Positions 32,701 through 40,440 of a stretch of DNA of 40,752 nucleotides are shown piece by piece. The notes below the pieces were generated by a model. It had not been told where the DNA came from. It ran no database searches and worked only from the letters and a program-made list of their open reading frames with translations. The stretch comes from Chloroflexota bacterium. GTDB taxonomy: Bacteria > Chloroflexota > Anaerolineae > Anaerolineales > Villigracilaceae. Location: NCBI GenBank assembly GCA_016219545.1, contig JACRMH010000068.1, forward strand, positions 1 to 40,752. Reading direction: 5' to 3'. The position numbers and the translations under genes are program-made. Numbering within the stretch: position 1 is the first letter of the stretch; every line of letters starts with the position of its first letter.

Positions 32701-33570
32701 ATGAAAAAACAAAGTTCCATTTATTTTGCACTGATACTTATACTCATTGCAAGTCTGGCTTGCAGCGTTGGAGGCACAGCGCCAACAACAAAGGTCGAAC
32801 AAGCGCCGACTGCTGGAAACGGGCAAACAGAGCCTGCCGCCACGACAATTCCATCTCCGGAGGCGGCCGCTAATGATCCTTCTGCCGGCCCCGAAACAAT
32901 TGACCTGACAAATCCTGCGCTGTATATCGTTCCCGATGCGCCGGCGTTTAAAATGGAAAGCACGACCCAATATACGGGTGTGGATACGGCTGGAGTCGCG
33001 AAGGAAGTTTCTGAGATCGGGTTGGCGGAGGTTCAAACTCAGCCGCAAATTGCACAACGCTTTTTATTTTCATTGGAAGGATACACAGATCCCGCCGGGA
33101 CGACAGGTAGTGTAAATATCCTGTCGTCGGATGCGGTTGTCATCGGCGATCAGATGACGAGCGCGCAGATGGTTAGCGTTAACGCAGCAACGCCGAAACT
33201 GTTTTGTAATACAACCCCCACTTCAGGCATTCAGGGACCGAGCATGTTGGAGTCTGTGTTTAAACTTCAGGATTTGATCACAGGTCAGGCATCGCGCGTG
33301 GAAAGCGGAATTGAGGTCAATGGATATATCACCGACAAATATGAACTATCCGGCGAGAATTTTGTCGGGGATTCCAAGCCGGTCAGCGCATTTGTGTATG
33401 TGGCTCGTGACGGCGGTTTTATCACGCTTTTTGAAATGAAAGGCCAACAGAGTGAAAAGAGATATGGGTTTGATCCAAGTAAACTTACAGATGTCAGCCT
33501 TGCATACAACTATACCGTTGTGGAAGATGGCTCGCTTGATATTTCCGTCCCCGCCGAATGTAACAAGTAG
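32701..33570 (+). CDS. Exported lipoprotein, unknown function
   Basis: A 289-residue protein with signal peptide and lipobox IASLACS (lipidated Cys21), then a Pro/Ala/Thr-rich linker to about residue 75. The beta-rich remainder has repeated strand patterns (IAQRFLFSLEGYTDP, VNGYITDKYELSG, VARDGGFITLFEMKG). This fold pattern recalls LolA/LppX-type lipid-binding lipoproteins but is not clear enough to assign. AAAAGGATAAA precedes the ATG. Followed by a terminator shared with a DUF5131 remnant. Confidence 0.8.
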   Translation: MKKQSSIYFALILILIASLACSVGGTAPTTKVEQAPTAGNGQTEPAATTIPSPEAAANDPSAGPETIDLTNPALYIVPDAPAFKMESTTQYTGVDTAGVAKEVSEIGLAEVQTQPQIAQRFLFSLEGYTDPAGTTGSVNILSSDAVVIGDQMTSAQMVSVNAATPKLFCNTTPTSGIQGPSMLESVFKLQDLITGQASRVESGIEVNGYITDKYELSGENFVGDSKPVSAFVYVARDGGFITLFEMKGQQSEKRYGFDPSKLTDVSLAYNYTVVEDGSLDISVPAECNK

Positions 33571-33606
33571 TTTTGGGTTGGCGGATGATTTCCCTCGATA
33601 AAACAA

Positions 33607-33636
33607 AAAAGCCAGCCCCGTAGCGGACTGGCTTTT
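33607..33636. terminator. Bidirectional terminator, copy 1
   Basis: AAAAGCCAG / CTGGCTTTT stem with inner CCG/CGG pairs. Homologous to the one at 34775-34804; both are the start of a 184-bp direct repeat. Confidence 0.85.
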
Positions 33637-33639
33637 CAT

Positions 33640-33790
33640 TTACGCTCTTGCCAAGTTGAAAGGCATCTCATCCCAAGTTCTGCCATCAAGGACCCTCCCG
33701 GCCTTTTTCTTTTGAACTCCACCCCATTGCTTAAAGAAAAATGGGACTTTGGCCCGTAGGCATTGATCTCGAATATCCGTCACCCGCGCC
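33640..33790 (-). pseudogene. Remnant of a second DUF5131 gene (3' end)
   Basis: It encodes VTDIRDQCLRAKVPFFFKQW and the following GGVQKKKAGRVLDGRTWDEM segment, identical to the intact DUF5131 protein at 34808-35530 except for the end (FNLARA versus FNLIRA). The match stops abruptly at 33790, where a truncated TIR segment begins, so the 5' four fifths of the gene are gone. The open frame continues to 33873, but that part is the antisense of the TIR remnant. Confidence 0.85.
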
Positions 33791-33909
33791 CGCGCGGACC
33801 GTGACCCCGTCCCACCAAAGACGGCGTGGACAGCTACGCGTGGTTCGACAAAGCCAAACTTCTCCCAGGGCATGACTGGGGATTGAAAACCCGCAAGGCT
33901 GTGCAGATA
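33785..33909 (+). pseudogene. TIR domain remnant B
   Basis: After a degenerate start (HADRDPV-like, GCGGACCGTGACCCCGT) comes DGVDSYAWFDKAKLLPGHDW then GLKTRKAVQ, collinear with the TIR N-terminal half of the 38393 remnant. It stops being TIR-like after RKAV and runs on in frame into the SUMF1 gene's leader. Confidence 0.75.
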
Positions 33910-33963
33910 AAAATAAGATTTTCTTCTTCAACTGTTGGTGATAAAACTGAAAGTAGGATAACG

Positions 33964-34749
33964 ATGAAAAATCACTTCCAAATTGTTCTTTTTGTTTTAA
34001 TTATTCTTGTATTACTGTCTTGCCAAACAGTTTCCATTGCCGCAAATACTCCAACGCCTCCACCCGATGAAATTACAGACGCCAAAGGTGTAGCCATGCG
34101 CCTCGTTCCTGCCGGGGAATTTATGATGGGCAGCGATGACGACAAAGCGGGCAATGCAAAACCTGCCCACATGGTGACCTTGCCAGGTTTCTATATGGAT
34201 GTCTACGAGGTGACGCGGGCGCGTTACAAGGAATGCGTAACGGCCGGGATATGTAGTGAATCAAGGAATCTTGCAAGCATTGATTCGTTCTATGCATACT
34301 CCGACAATCCCATGGCCAGTGTAGATTGGAATCAATCGAAAACCTATTGTGAAACATGGCGCGGCGCGCGCCTGCCGAGCGAAGCCGAATGGGAAAAAGC
34401 CGCGCGCGGCACAGATGGGCGCACGTATCCCTGGGAAGAGGAATATGCCTCAATGTATGTCAAATTAGAAACTGGCCCCCCGGACTATGTTGGAACGTAT
34501 GAAAAAGGCAAAAGTCCGTATGGGATGTACGATATGGCGGGCGGTGTTTGGGAATGGGTGTCCGATCCGTTTATCGCGTACCCGGGTAATCCAGGGGAGG
34601 GCGTCTTTTGGCCGGATAATCGCGTGTTGCGGGGCGGCTCGTGGTTCTACCCCGACAGTTACGCCCTGAGAACCTGGTTTCGCTACACGAGCCTTCCGGA
34701 AACCGCCGACGGATCCTTTGGTTTTCGCTGTGCCAAAGATGCTCCGTAA
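33964..34749 (+). CDS. SUMF1/formylglycine-generating-enzyme-like lipoprotein
   Basis: A 261-residue protein with signal peptide and lipobox VLLSCQ (Cys20), a short Pro/Thr linker, and from about residue 40 the FGE-sulfatase domain. Landmarks are RLVPAGEFMMGSDDD, VYEVTRARYKECV, NPMASVDWNQSKTYC, RLPSEAEWEKAARG, GMYDMAGGVWEWV, RVLRGGSWF and FGFRCAKD. No paired active-site Cys of true formylglycine enzymes is evident, so it may be a structural or binding variant (C-type-lectin-like fold). The ATG at 33964 follows AGGATAACG; the longer frame from 33826 is fused TIR debris. Confidence 0.87.
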   Translation: MKNHFQIVLFVLIILVLLSCQTVSIAANTPTPPPDEITDAKGVAMRLVPAGEFMMGSDDDKAGNAKPAHMVTLPGFYMDVYEVTRARYKECVTAGICSESRNLASIDSFYAYSDNPMASVDWNQSKTYCETWRGARLPSEAEWEKAARGTDGRTYPWEEEYASMYVKLETGPPDYVGTYEKGKSPYGMYDMAGGVWEWVSDPFIAYPGNPGEGVFWPDNRVLRGGSWFYPDSYALRTWFRYTSLPETADGSFGFRCAKDAP

Positions 34750-34774
34750 AACTATCCATCAAGTTGATATATTC

Positions 34775-34804
34775 AAAAGCCAGTCCCGCAGCGGACTGGC
34801 TTTT
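34775..34804. terminator. Bidirectional terminator, copy 2
   Basis: Perfect 12-bp stem AAAAGCCAGTCC / GGACTGGCTTTT with a six-base loop, giving a T-run in both directions. It ends the SUMF1 gene (plus) and the DUF5131 gene (minus). Confidence 0.92.
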
Positions 34805-34958
34805 CATTTACGCTCTTATCAAGTTAAAAGGCATCTCATCCCAAGTTCTGCCATCAAGAACTCTCCCGGCCTTTTTCTTTTGTACTCCACCCCATTGCTT
34901 GAAGAAAAATGGGACTTTGGCCCGCAGGCATTGATCTCGAATATCCGTCACCCACGCC
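34775..34958. repeat. 184-bp direct repeat, copy 2
   Basis: Partner of 33607-33790. This copy is part of the intact DUF5131 gene and its terminator. Confidence 0.9.
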
Positions 34959-35530
34959 GTTTCCAGCGGACGTGCCCCTGGCCCCGATTCGCCGCCCACA
35001 ATTGCCCAGTTGATTCCCTTGAGATTCATTTTGTGCAATGGACCCAATAAAGGCTCAAGGGATAGGAATTTTGTTTCTGCGCCTGTTCTGCGCAGATGGT
35101 CAATACGGAAGGTGTAATCCTGATTCTCCACGCTGACCCCCATCCACACATTTTCTGGCCAGTCAATTTTGGGACTAAGTTCTTCCAGCCGTTCGGCTCG
35201 TTTGGTGAGGACTTGGAAAGTGTGCCAGTGTGCGCGGCGCATGACATCGAAGATTTCAAGGATGAACTCAACAGGCACATCCTTGTGGAACAGGTCGCTC
35301 ATGGAGTTGACGAAGATGATCTGCGGCTTTTTCCATTCGAGCGGTTTTTCCATTGCGTTTTCGTGCAGGGTGAGTTTGAACCCGTTGACGTAATTAGCCT
35401 GCCCCATAGCCTGCAAGCGTTTTGCCATGCGCTCGGCGTAGCAATGCTTACAGCCAGGGCTGATCTTGTTACAGCCAGTTAAAGGATTCCAAGTGGATTC
35501 TGTCCACTCGATTCCTGAATGTTCAGCCAT
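34808..35530 (-). CDS. DUF5131 family protein (phage Gp37/Gp68-like, three-Cys motif)
   Basis: A 240-residue protein. Cys20, Cys27 and Cys30 in LTGCNKISPGCKHCYAERM give a C-x6-C-x2-C motif resembling radical-SAM cluster sites. VNSMSDLFHKDVP, FQVLTKRAERL, VWMGVSVENQDY, FLSLEPLLGP and IVGGESGPGARP are the DUF5131 landmarks. AAAGGAGGAAG precedes the ATG. The upstream gene on the same strand is TcmP, the partner that regularly accompanies this family, 64 bp away. Biochemical function is not established; a metal-cluster enzyme is inferred. Its 3' end is duplicated at 33607-33790. Confidence 0.9.
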   Translation of the reverse strand: MAEHSGIEWTESTWNPLTGCNKISPGCKHCYAERMAKRLQAMGQANYVNGFKLTLHENAMEKPLEWKKPQIIFVNSMSDLFHKDVPVEFILEIFDVMRRAHWHTFQVLTKRAERLEELSPKIDWPENVWMGVSVENQDYTFRIDHLRRTGAETKFLSLEPLLGPLHKMNLKGINWAIVGGESGPGARPLETAWVTDIRDQCLRAKVPFFFKQWGGVQKKKAGRVLDGRTWDEMPFNLIRA

Positions 35531-35594
35531 TCTTCCTCCTTTGAAGAATTACCAGTAAAGTGTTAATTCAATAATAGCACAAAATTTCTAAAAA

Positions 35595-36467
35595 CTAAAA
35601 CAGTTTTCCTTGCCCAAATGCATCCTTTTTAATGATTTTATTCCAAAAGTCGTGTCCTCTTGCATGTTTACTTGCAAATATTAATCGATATAACGGGGCT
35701 TCTTTTGAATTCTTCATCAAAGGTTCTGCTCCATCTTCAATATCTTTTATGTCAGCATATCCAATTGTAGATAATTTATGTTTGTAATAATCAATTAGCT
35801 TTCTATGCAGACCCAAAGACTTTCCTTGTTGGGATGCTTTATAAATATTTCTCCACTCTCCGTCGCCAAAAAACCTATCAATATCAGTCTCTGTGTCGAG
35901 GTTGATGCAGTTTTCAAAGTTTCTGGTTAGTCCACTTTGGGAGTAGTAAATGATTAGGTCCATCTTGTTGACAGATGCAAGTGCTTCAATTGTCTTCCAT
36001 TCCAGCTCCAAGCCATCTGGGTCAAGGAATGCCAAATTAAGAGATGTCCATTGGTCTTTTGAACGATTATGATCAATAGTCTTGAGTTCCTCAACGACTT
36101 CTTTGACTCTTATATTTGCGTCGCCAACATAAAACTTTTTCTTTATATTTGGCGCAGATTCACATCGTTTTGAAAGAATGTCAATATTCTCTTGGGATTT
36201 ATCCGCGAAAAAATAGTTGGTGAAGGGATGTTTTGTTGTAATTCCCAATAAGGCAGAACCGAGCTGGAAGTTGTTGTGTCCTTTTACTTGATATTTCCCT
36301 GTACCTGAATACAAATCAATATAGCTGCGAGCACACCAAGGTTTGCCGCGCATTGAAGTTTCGAATAAATTCATATATCTTTGAAGATAGTCGAGCTTAA
36401 CGGTAGTCCAAATTCCAAAAGTTCTTGTGGGTAAACCGTCATCTTCGGGAAGTAAATAATTGTCCAT
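35595..36467 (-). CDS. tcmP: Three-Cys-motif partner protein TcmP
   Basis: A 290-residue protein with a methyltransferase-like fold. ARSYIDLYSGTGKYQ (DLYSGTG at 51-57) resembles AdoMet motif I, and LAFLDPDGLELEWKTIE (DPDG at 149-152) sits where DPPY/DPPW motifs occur. The family is named for its steady pairing with the three-Cys DUF5131 protein, which is the next gene here. AAAAAGGAGCG precedes the ATG. Base composition is AT-richer than the flanks, suggesting transfer. Whether it methylates DNA, RNA or protein is unknown. Confidence 0.88.
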   Translation of the reverse strand: MDNYLLPEDDGLPTRTFGIWTTVKLDYLQRYMNLFETSMRGKPWCARSYIDLYSGTGKYQVKGHNNFQLGSALLGITTKHPFTNYFFADKSQENIDILSKRCESAPNIKKKFYVGDANIRVKEVVEELKTIDHNRSKDQWTSLNLAFLDPDGLELEWKTIEALASVNKMDLIIYYSQSGLTRNFENCINLDTETDIDRFFGDGEWRNIYKASQQGKSLGLHRKLIDYYKHKLSTIGYADIKDIEDGAEPLMKNSKEAPLYRLIFASKHARGHDFWNKIIKKDAFGQGKLF

Positions 36468-36497
36468 TCTGTCCGCTCCTTTTTATCGATTAGCGAC

Positions 36498-36535
36498 AGT
36501 ATAGCATATAGTTTTGTTTGAATCTGCCGTATAAT
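36498..36535. promoter_or_regulatory. Divergent promoter region between tcmP and kinase 1
   Basis: A TATACT box on the minus strand (36503-36498) faces tcmP, and a TATAATTTC on the plus strand (36530-36538) precedes TIR remnant C. The same GTATAATTTC word precedes TIR remnant D (38356-38365). No strong -35 boxes were seen. Confidence 0.4.
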
Positions 36536-36566
36536 TTCGCAAATTACCCTCGCAGGACAAACCAAA

Positions 36567-36677
36567 ATGCCTGAACCCAAACGCCACCTCAAAATATTCC
36601 ACTACCATGCCCACGCGGACCGTGACCCCGTGCATGCACTGTTCCTCATTTATTCCCCGGAAACAAATCATGGCTGA
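36567..36677 (+). pseudogene. TIR N-terminal fragment C (36 codons), overlapping kinase 1 start
   Basis: It starts MPEPKRHLKIFHYHAHADRD then PVHAL, the opening strand and helix of a TIR domain, then loses similarity and stops at TGA 36675-36677. The kinase ATG (36670) lies inside its end in another frame, so the fragment may now act as a coupled leader peptide. Confidence 0.75.
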
Positions 36678-38211
36678 TCTAATTGGAAAAATCATTGCAA
36701 AACGATATCGCGTGGATTCCCTTCTTGGACGGGGAGGGATGGGAGATGTTTATAAAGTTTGGGACAGTGAACGGGCCGTATTCCTGGCAATGAAAGTTCT
36801 CCATGCAGATTTGGCGGAAGATAAGGTATTCCTGCGTCGTTTTGCGCGCGAGGCCCAAACACTTTCTACTTTACAACATCCACACATTGTTCGTTTTTAT
36901 GGGTTGGAGCAGGAAGGTCGCCTGACTTTCATGCTCATGGATTATGTGGAAGGGACGACTCTGCGAGGTCAGATTTTTGATGCCCATCAGCCTTTTACTA
37001 TTGAGCAGGTTTTAGAGATTATCCGCCCTGTATGTTCAGCATTGCATTACGCTCATAAAATGGGCCACGTTCATTGTGACATCAAACCCGCCAATATCAT
37101 GGTGAAGTCAAGTGGTGATGTGTTGCTCGCAGATTTTGGCATTGCGCGCCTGATGGAAAGTAGTACAACCATGACAATGGTTGGCGCAGGGACTCCTGCC
37201 TACATGGCTCCTGAGCAAGTGTTGGAAAAAACGCCTTTGCCGCAAACAGACATTTACGCTTTGGGGATTGTCTTATATGAAATGTTCACGGGTGGAGAGC
37301 GGCCTTTTACAGGAGAGCAAGCGAAGATCGAGGGGAGTACGGCTGAGAAAGTGCGGTGGGAACAGACGAAATTACCTCCCCCGTCTCCAAGGGAACACAA
37401 TCCTGAGATTTCACCTTATATGGAAAAAGTGGTTTTTAAGTGCTTGGAGAAAGACCCAATGCGTCGTTACTCCAGTGCATTGGAATTATTACATGTGATT
37501 GACTCCGCCCTTGGAAATGTGGAGGAAACTCAAAACTTTGTGACAGAGACGACTCAACTTGATCAATTTGTTGAGAAAGATATTGCTCAGCGGAAAAATG
37601 AAACCTCAAAACCGATTGTAAATAAAAAGAATTCACAATTACGGCGAGTAACAGCAGGTTTCTTTTTGACCGGTTTAGTATTGATCGGATGTTTGGCATT
37701 TGCAGCTTTCGCATCTTTTTTGTCGAAGGGATCAGGATTGTTAACAGCCTTTGCAAGATCAACGCTAACATTTACACCAACATTAACATTCACTCCAACA
37801 GCAACATTTACGCCAAGTGAAACACCAGAACCAAGTCTTACACCAACGAACACATATACACCTACAACTACTTTTACGCCTACTTTTACAGCAACAATAA
37901 CCAATACGCCAATACCTCCTTGCCCTGGGGGTAATGTATCTGGAAGTTGGTCAGGGAGTGCGATTAATGGAAGCGAAACGCTCTCTTACTCCATGGAATT
38001 GTATCAAATTGGTTGTAAGGTTTCAGGTTCAAGTTTTACAAATGGATATGGAACAGCTCAAGTGACCGGCTCTGTTTCAAATGGCGTGTTTTATTTTTCC
38101 GAGTCCGGATCGCCAGGTTGGTGCTATTATGCGGGGTCTTTAAAAATTAATGGCAACCAAATGACAGGTACGGATAATAAGTGCGGTGTTCGTATTGTAT
38201 TAACCCGATAA
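36670..38211 (+). CDS. Transmembrane Ser/Thr protein kinase 1 (non-RD)
   Basis: A 513-residue PknB-type kinase. Domain ~13-275: Gly loop LGRGGMGDVY (19-28), Lys42, catalytic loop HCDIKPANI with Asp137, DFG at 155-157, APE at 180-182. Cys136 replaces the usual Arg of HRD, so activation-loop phosphorylation may not be needed. A membrane helix (~329-351) follows, then a Thr-Pro linker of TFTPT-like repeats (~358-417), then an outer beta-rich domain (~420-513) with NVSGSWSGSA and two or three Cys pairs. The ATG at 36670 matches the kinase opening MADLIGKIIAKRYRV. A signal-sensing role is inferred. Confidence 0.92.
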   Translation: MADLIGKIIAKRYRVDSLLGRGGMGDVYKVWDSERAVFLAMKVLHADLAEDKVFLRRFAREAQTLSTLQHPHIVRFYGLEQEGRLTFMLMDYVEGTTLRGQIFDAHQPFTIEQVLEIIRPVCSALHYAHKMGHVHCDIKPANIMVKSSGDVLLADFGIARLMESSTTMTMVGAGTPAYMAPEQVLEKTPLPQTDIYALGIVLYEMFTGGERPFTGEQAKIEGSTAEKVRWEQTKLPPPSPREHNPEISPYMEKVVFKCLEKDPMRRYSSALELLHVIDSALGNVEETQNFVTETTQLDQFVEKDIAQRKNETSKPIVNKKNSQLRRVTAGFFLTGLVLIGCLAFAAFASFLSKGSGLLTAFARSTLTFTPTLTFTPTATFTPSETPEPSLTPTNTYTPTTTFTPTFTATITNTPIPPCPGGNVSGSWSGSAINGSETLSYSMELYQIGCKVSGSSFTNGYGTAQVTGSVSNGVFYFSESGSPGWCYYAGSLKINGNQMTGTDNKCGVRIVLTR

Positions 38212-38356
38212 AATAAATTATTCTCTGAGAACTCTTTCGCCTTAAAGGTTAACAATATTATTTCCTGGTTTGATCCTGAAACAGGCGGAATGCGCGTCTC
38301 CCTGCAAAGATGTGGACAAATGCCCCTCGAAACAGCGTAATAATTTGTTTCAGTTG

Positions 38357-38362
38357 TATAAT
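38357..38362 (+). promoter_or_regulatory. TATAAT box before TIR remnant D
   Basis: GTATAATTTC, identical to the box before remnant C, 31 bases before the remnant's ATG; no clear -35 hexamer. Confidence 0.35.
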
Positions 38363-38392
38363 TTCAGCAATCGCTTTTATGGGGAAACCAAA

Positions 38393-38578
38393 ATGCCCGA
38401 ACCCAACCGCCCCCTCAAAGTCTTCCTCTGCCATGCCCACGCGGACCGTCACCCCGTGCGCGGACTCCCCGAAGGGACCCGCCTGACCAAAAACGGCGTG
38501 GACGCGTGGTTCGACAAAGCCAAACTCCTCCCAGGACAGGATTGGAGATTGGAAATTCGCAAAGCTGTGCACAATTGA
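38393..38578 (+). pseudogene. TIR N-terminal fragment D (61 codons)
   Basis: It starts MPEPNRPLKVFLCHAHADRH and continues through NGVDAWFDKAKLLPGQDW to EIRKAVHN, then stops. It is the first half of a TIR domain, lacking the strands that carry the catalytic Glu. It ends at the same homologous position as remnant B (after RKAV). Kinase 2 begins 82 bp downstream. Confidence 0.8.
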
Positions 38579-38659
38579 CAAATTTCAATTGACTTGTATG
38601 TAGGGCAGCCTTCGATTGTCCCTTATAATATCTTCACCACATTACAAACGGTGATATCT

Positions 38660-40279
38660 ATGACTGATCTTTCTGGACAATATCTCGGACGCTACTACCT
38701 TTCTGAGCGACTTGGAGAAGGGGGCATGGCTGTCGTTTACAAGGCGTATGATACTCGTCTGGAGCGGGACGTTGCGATCAAAATTATTCGAAGTGGCGCT
38801 TTTCCTCCGGATGCCTTGGGTGAAGTCCTAAAACGCTTTGAACGTGAAGCCAAATCTCTGGCAAAACTCTCACATCCCAACATTGTCAAAGTACATGATT
38901 ACGGAGAGCATGAAGGCTCTCCGTTTCTGGTGATGGAATATTTGCCTGGCGGCACATTGAAAAATATTCTTGGGAAGCTCGTTCCCTGGCAGGATGCAGT
39001 GCGCTTGATTCTTCCAGTGGCTCGTGGCGTGGCTTATGCTCACCAGCGTGGAATATTACATCGTGACATAAAACCAGCTAATGTTTTAATTACTGAGAGT
39101 GGGGAACCGATGCTCTCTGATTTCGGAATTGCCAAATTATTTGAAGGAGATCAAACAACCGCCTTGACGGGATCAGGGATGGCTATTGGTACACCTGAAT
39201 ATATGGCGCCTGAGCAATGGACTGGCGTAACCAGCCCACAATCGGATTTGTATTCGCTTGGGATCATGTTATATGAATTGGTGGCGGGACGCAAACCTTA
39301 TGTAGCGGACACGCCCGCGGCGATCCTGATCAAGCAGGCAACAGAGCCTTTGCCTAACCCAAGAAAATTTGCCGTGGACTTGCCGGAGTCCTTGGAACTT
39401 GTTTTGATCAAGATGTTAGCGAGAGAACCGCAGGATCGCTATAAGGATGTAAAAGCTTTTATCAGTGCGTTGGAAAGCTTGTATGTGAGTGTGCCGGTTG
39501 TTTCTTCTCTGCCTTCTGAACAAAAGCACGTTGAAGAGACTTACAAAATACCTTCACAATTTAGCGGTGAGACCATACCTGCTGGGGACGTGGTTGTTTC
39601 CCCGATGATAAAGGAATCCTTACTTCCTCCAACTACGGTCTCGAAGATTCCTTCTTCGATAAAGTTTTCCAGCAAAGGGATGGGGTGGTTGATCGGCTTG
39701 GTCGTTATTGCGCTCATTATATGGTTGGGTTCACCACTAATTGAAAAATGGTTTTCTCCAGCGCCTCTTTCAATGGCCACAGTTACTATTATAGCAACCG
39801 AAACTAAACCTGTAATACCCACTCTTGTTTCTTTATCTTTCACACCGTCGCCCACTGAGTTACCAATTATTCAACCTACTCAAACGCCAACCAATACGCC
39901 AGTTTCAACTCCCTCACCATCAGAAACAGTATCAACAATGACTCTTGGTGAATGGGTGTTTTGGACGAATTATAGATGTACGGGTCCTTATGCTTCTGAT
40001 GCGCTTAGTATAATATTTACAGTAAATTTCAGGGCTGATGGAACTTATACGAGAGGTAATGAAACTGATTTATGGAAAGATGGAAAGATTGAAACTGGAC
40101 CAGGGGAAACACAAGGAAGTTGGACTGTTGTTGGGGATAAGGTCACTTTGTTGATGTACGGAGATTATAGATATGTAGGAAAGATTAACGAGAATAAAAT
40201 GGAACAAGGAATTAGGTATAAGTTTAGGGATGGAGTTTGGTTACAAGACTCGACGTGTTGGTCTGCTACTTTGAAATAG
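38660..40279 (+). CDS. Transmembrane Ser/Thr protein kinase 2
   Basis: A 539-residue PknB-type kinase. Domain ~12-272: LGEGGMAVVY (18-27), Lys41, HRDIKPANV with Asp136, DFG at 154-156, then TPEYMAPEQW. All catalytic residues are present, and the RD loop is canonical, unlike kinase 1. A juxtamembrane stretch (~275-340) precedes a membrane helix at ~342-362, then a Pro/Thr/Ser-rich linker (~370-430) and an outer beta-rich domain (WVFWTNYRCTGPYAS to the C-terminus) with a lipocalin-like strand pattern (VNFRADGTY, GSWTVVGDKVTLLMYG). The ATG at 38660 fits MTDLSGQYLGRYYLSERLG; the upstream 22 codons are not kept. Confidence 0.93.
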   Translation: MTDLSGQYLGRYYLSERLGEGGMAVVYKAYDTRLERDVAIKIIRSGAFPPDALGEVLKRFEREAKSLAKLSHPNIVKVHDYGEHEGSPFLVMEYLPGGTLKNILGKLVPWQDAVRLILPVARGVAYAHQRGILHRDIKPANVLITESGEPMLSDFGIAKLFEGDQTTALTGSGMAIGTPEYMAPEQWTGVTSPQSDLYSLGIMLYELVAGRKPYVADTPAAILIKQATEPLPNPRKFAVDLPESLELVLIKMLAREPQDRYKDVKAFISALESLYVSVPVVSSLPSEQKHVEETYKIPSQFSGETIPAGDVVVSPMIKESLLPPTTVSKIPSSIKFSSKGMGWLIGLVVIALIIWLGSPLIEKWFSPAPLSMATVTIIATETKPVIPTLVSLSFTPSPTELPIIQPTQTPTNTPVSTPSPSETVSTMTLGEWVFWTNYRCTGPYASDALSIIFTVNFRADGTYTRGNETDLWKDGKIETGPGETQGSWTVVGDKVTLLMYGDYRYVGKINENKMEQGIRYKFRDGVWLQDSTCWSATLK

Positions 40280-40389
40280 ATGATAGGTGAGGTGCCTTTC
40301 CAAATTGTTTGTTACAAATCCAATCTTCTAAGCAGAATCAAACCCTACCGATGCGTGAAGCGTAAATCCTCCACCACCTTTCCATCAGT

Positions 40390-40440
40390 TATAATCCCCT
40401 CGCAATCCAAAATCGTAAATCCCCAAATCGGAAATCGTAA
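40390..40440 (+). promoter_or_regulatory. glyQ leader with TATAAT box
   Basis: TATAAT at 40390-40395, then CGCAATCCAAAATC and CCAAATCGGAAATC before the ATG, the same words as in the surE leader. No T-box-type specifier structure was recognised, and the ~50-base leader is too short for one. Confidence 0.4.

Larger units (their letters stand above)
33607..33790. repeat. 184-bp direct repeat, copy 1
   Basis: Ungapped match to 34775-34958 with about 11 mismatches by eye (offset exactly 1168 bp). It contains the terminator and the last ~48 codons of a DUF5131 gene, and flanks the SUMF1-type gene on its upstream side. Confidence 0.9.

Noticed and set aside
33826..33963. SUMF1 protein fused to a TIR segment
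   Set aside because: The frame is open, but the TIR part is truncated and a lipoprotein signal peptide starts at 33964 behind a Shine-Dalgarno; a fusion would bury the signal peptide.
37758..37920. CRISPR-like repeat array
   Set aside because: The repeats are in-frame Thr-Pro codons inside kinase 1, irregular and without spacers.
40280..40440. T-box riboswitch before glyQ
   Set aside because: The region between the TATAAT and the ATG is only ~45 bases, and no T-box sequence or terminator/antiterminator pair was seen.
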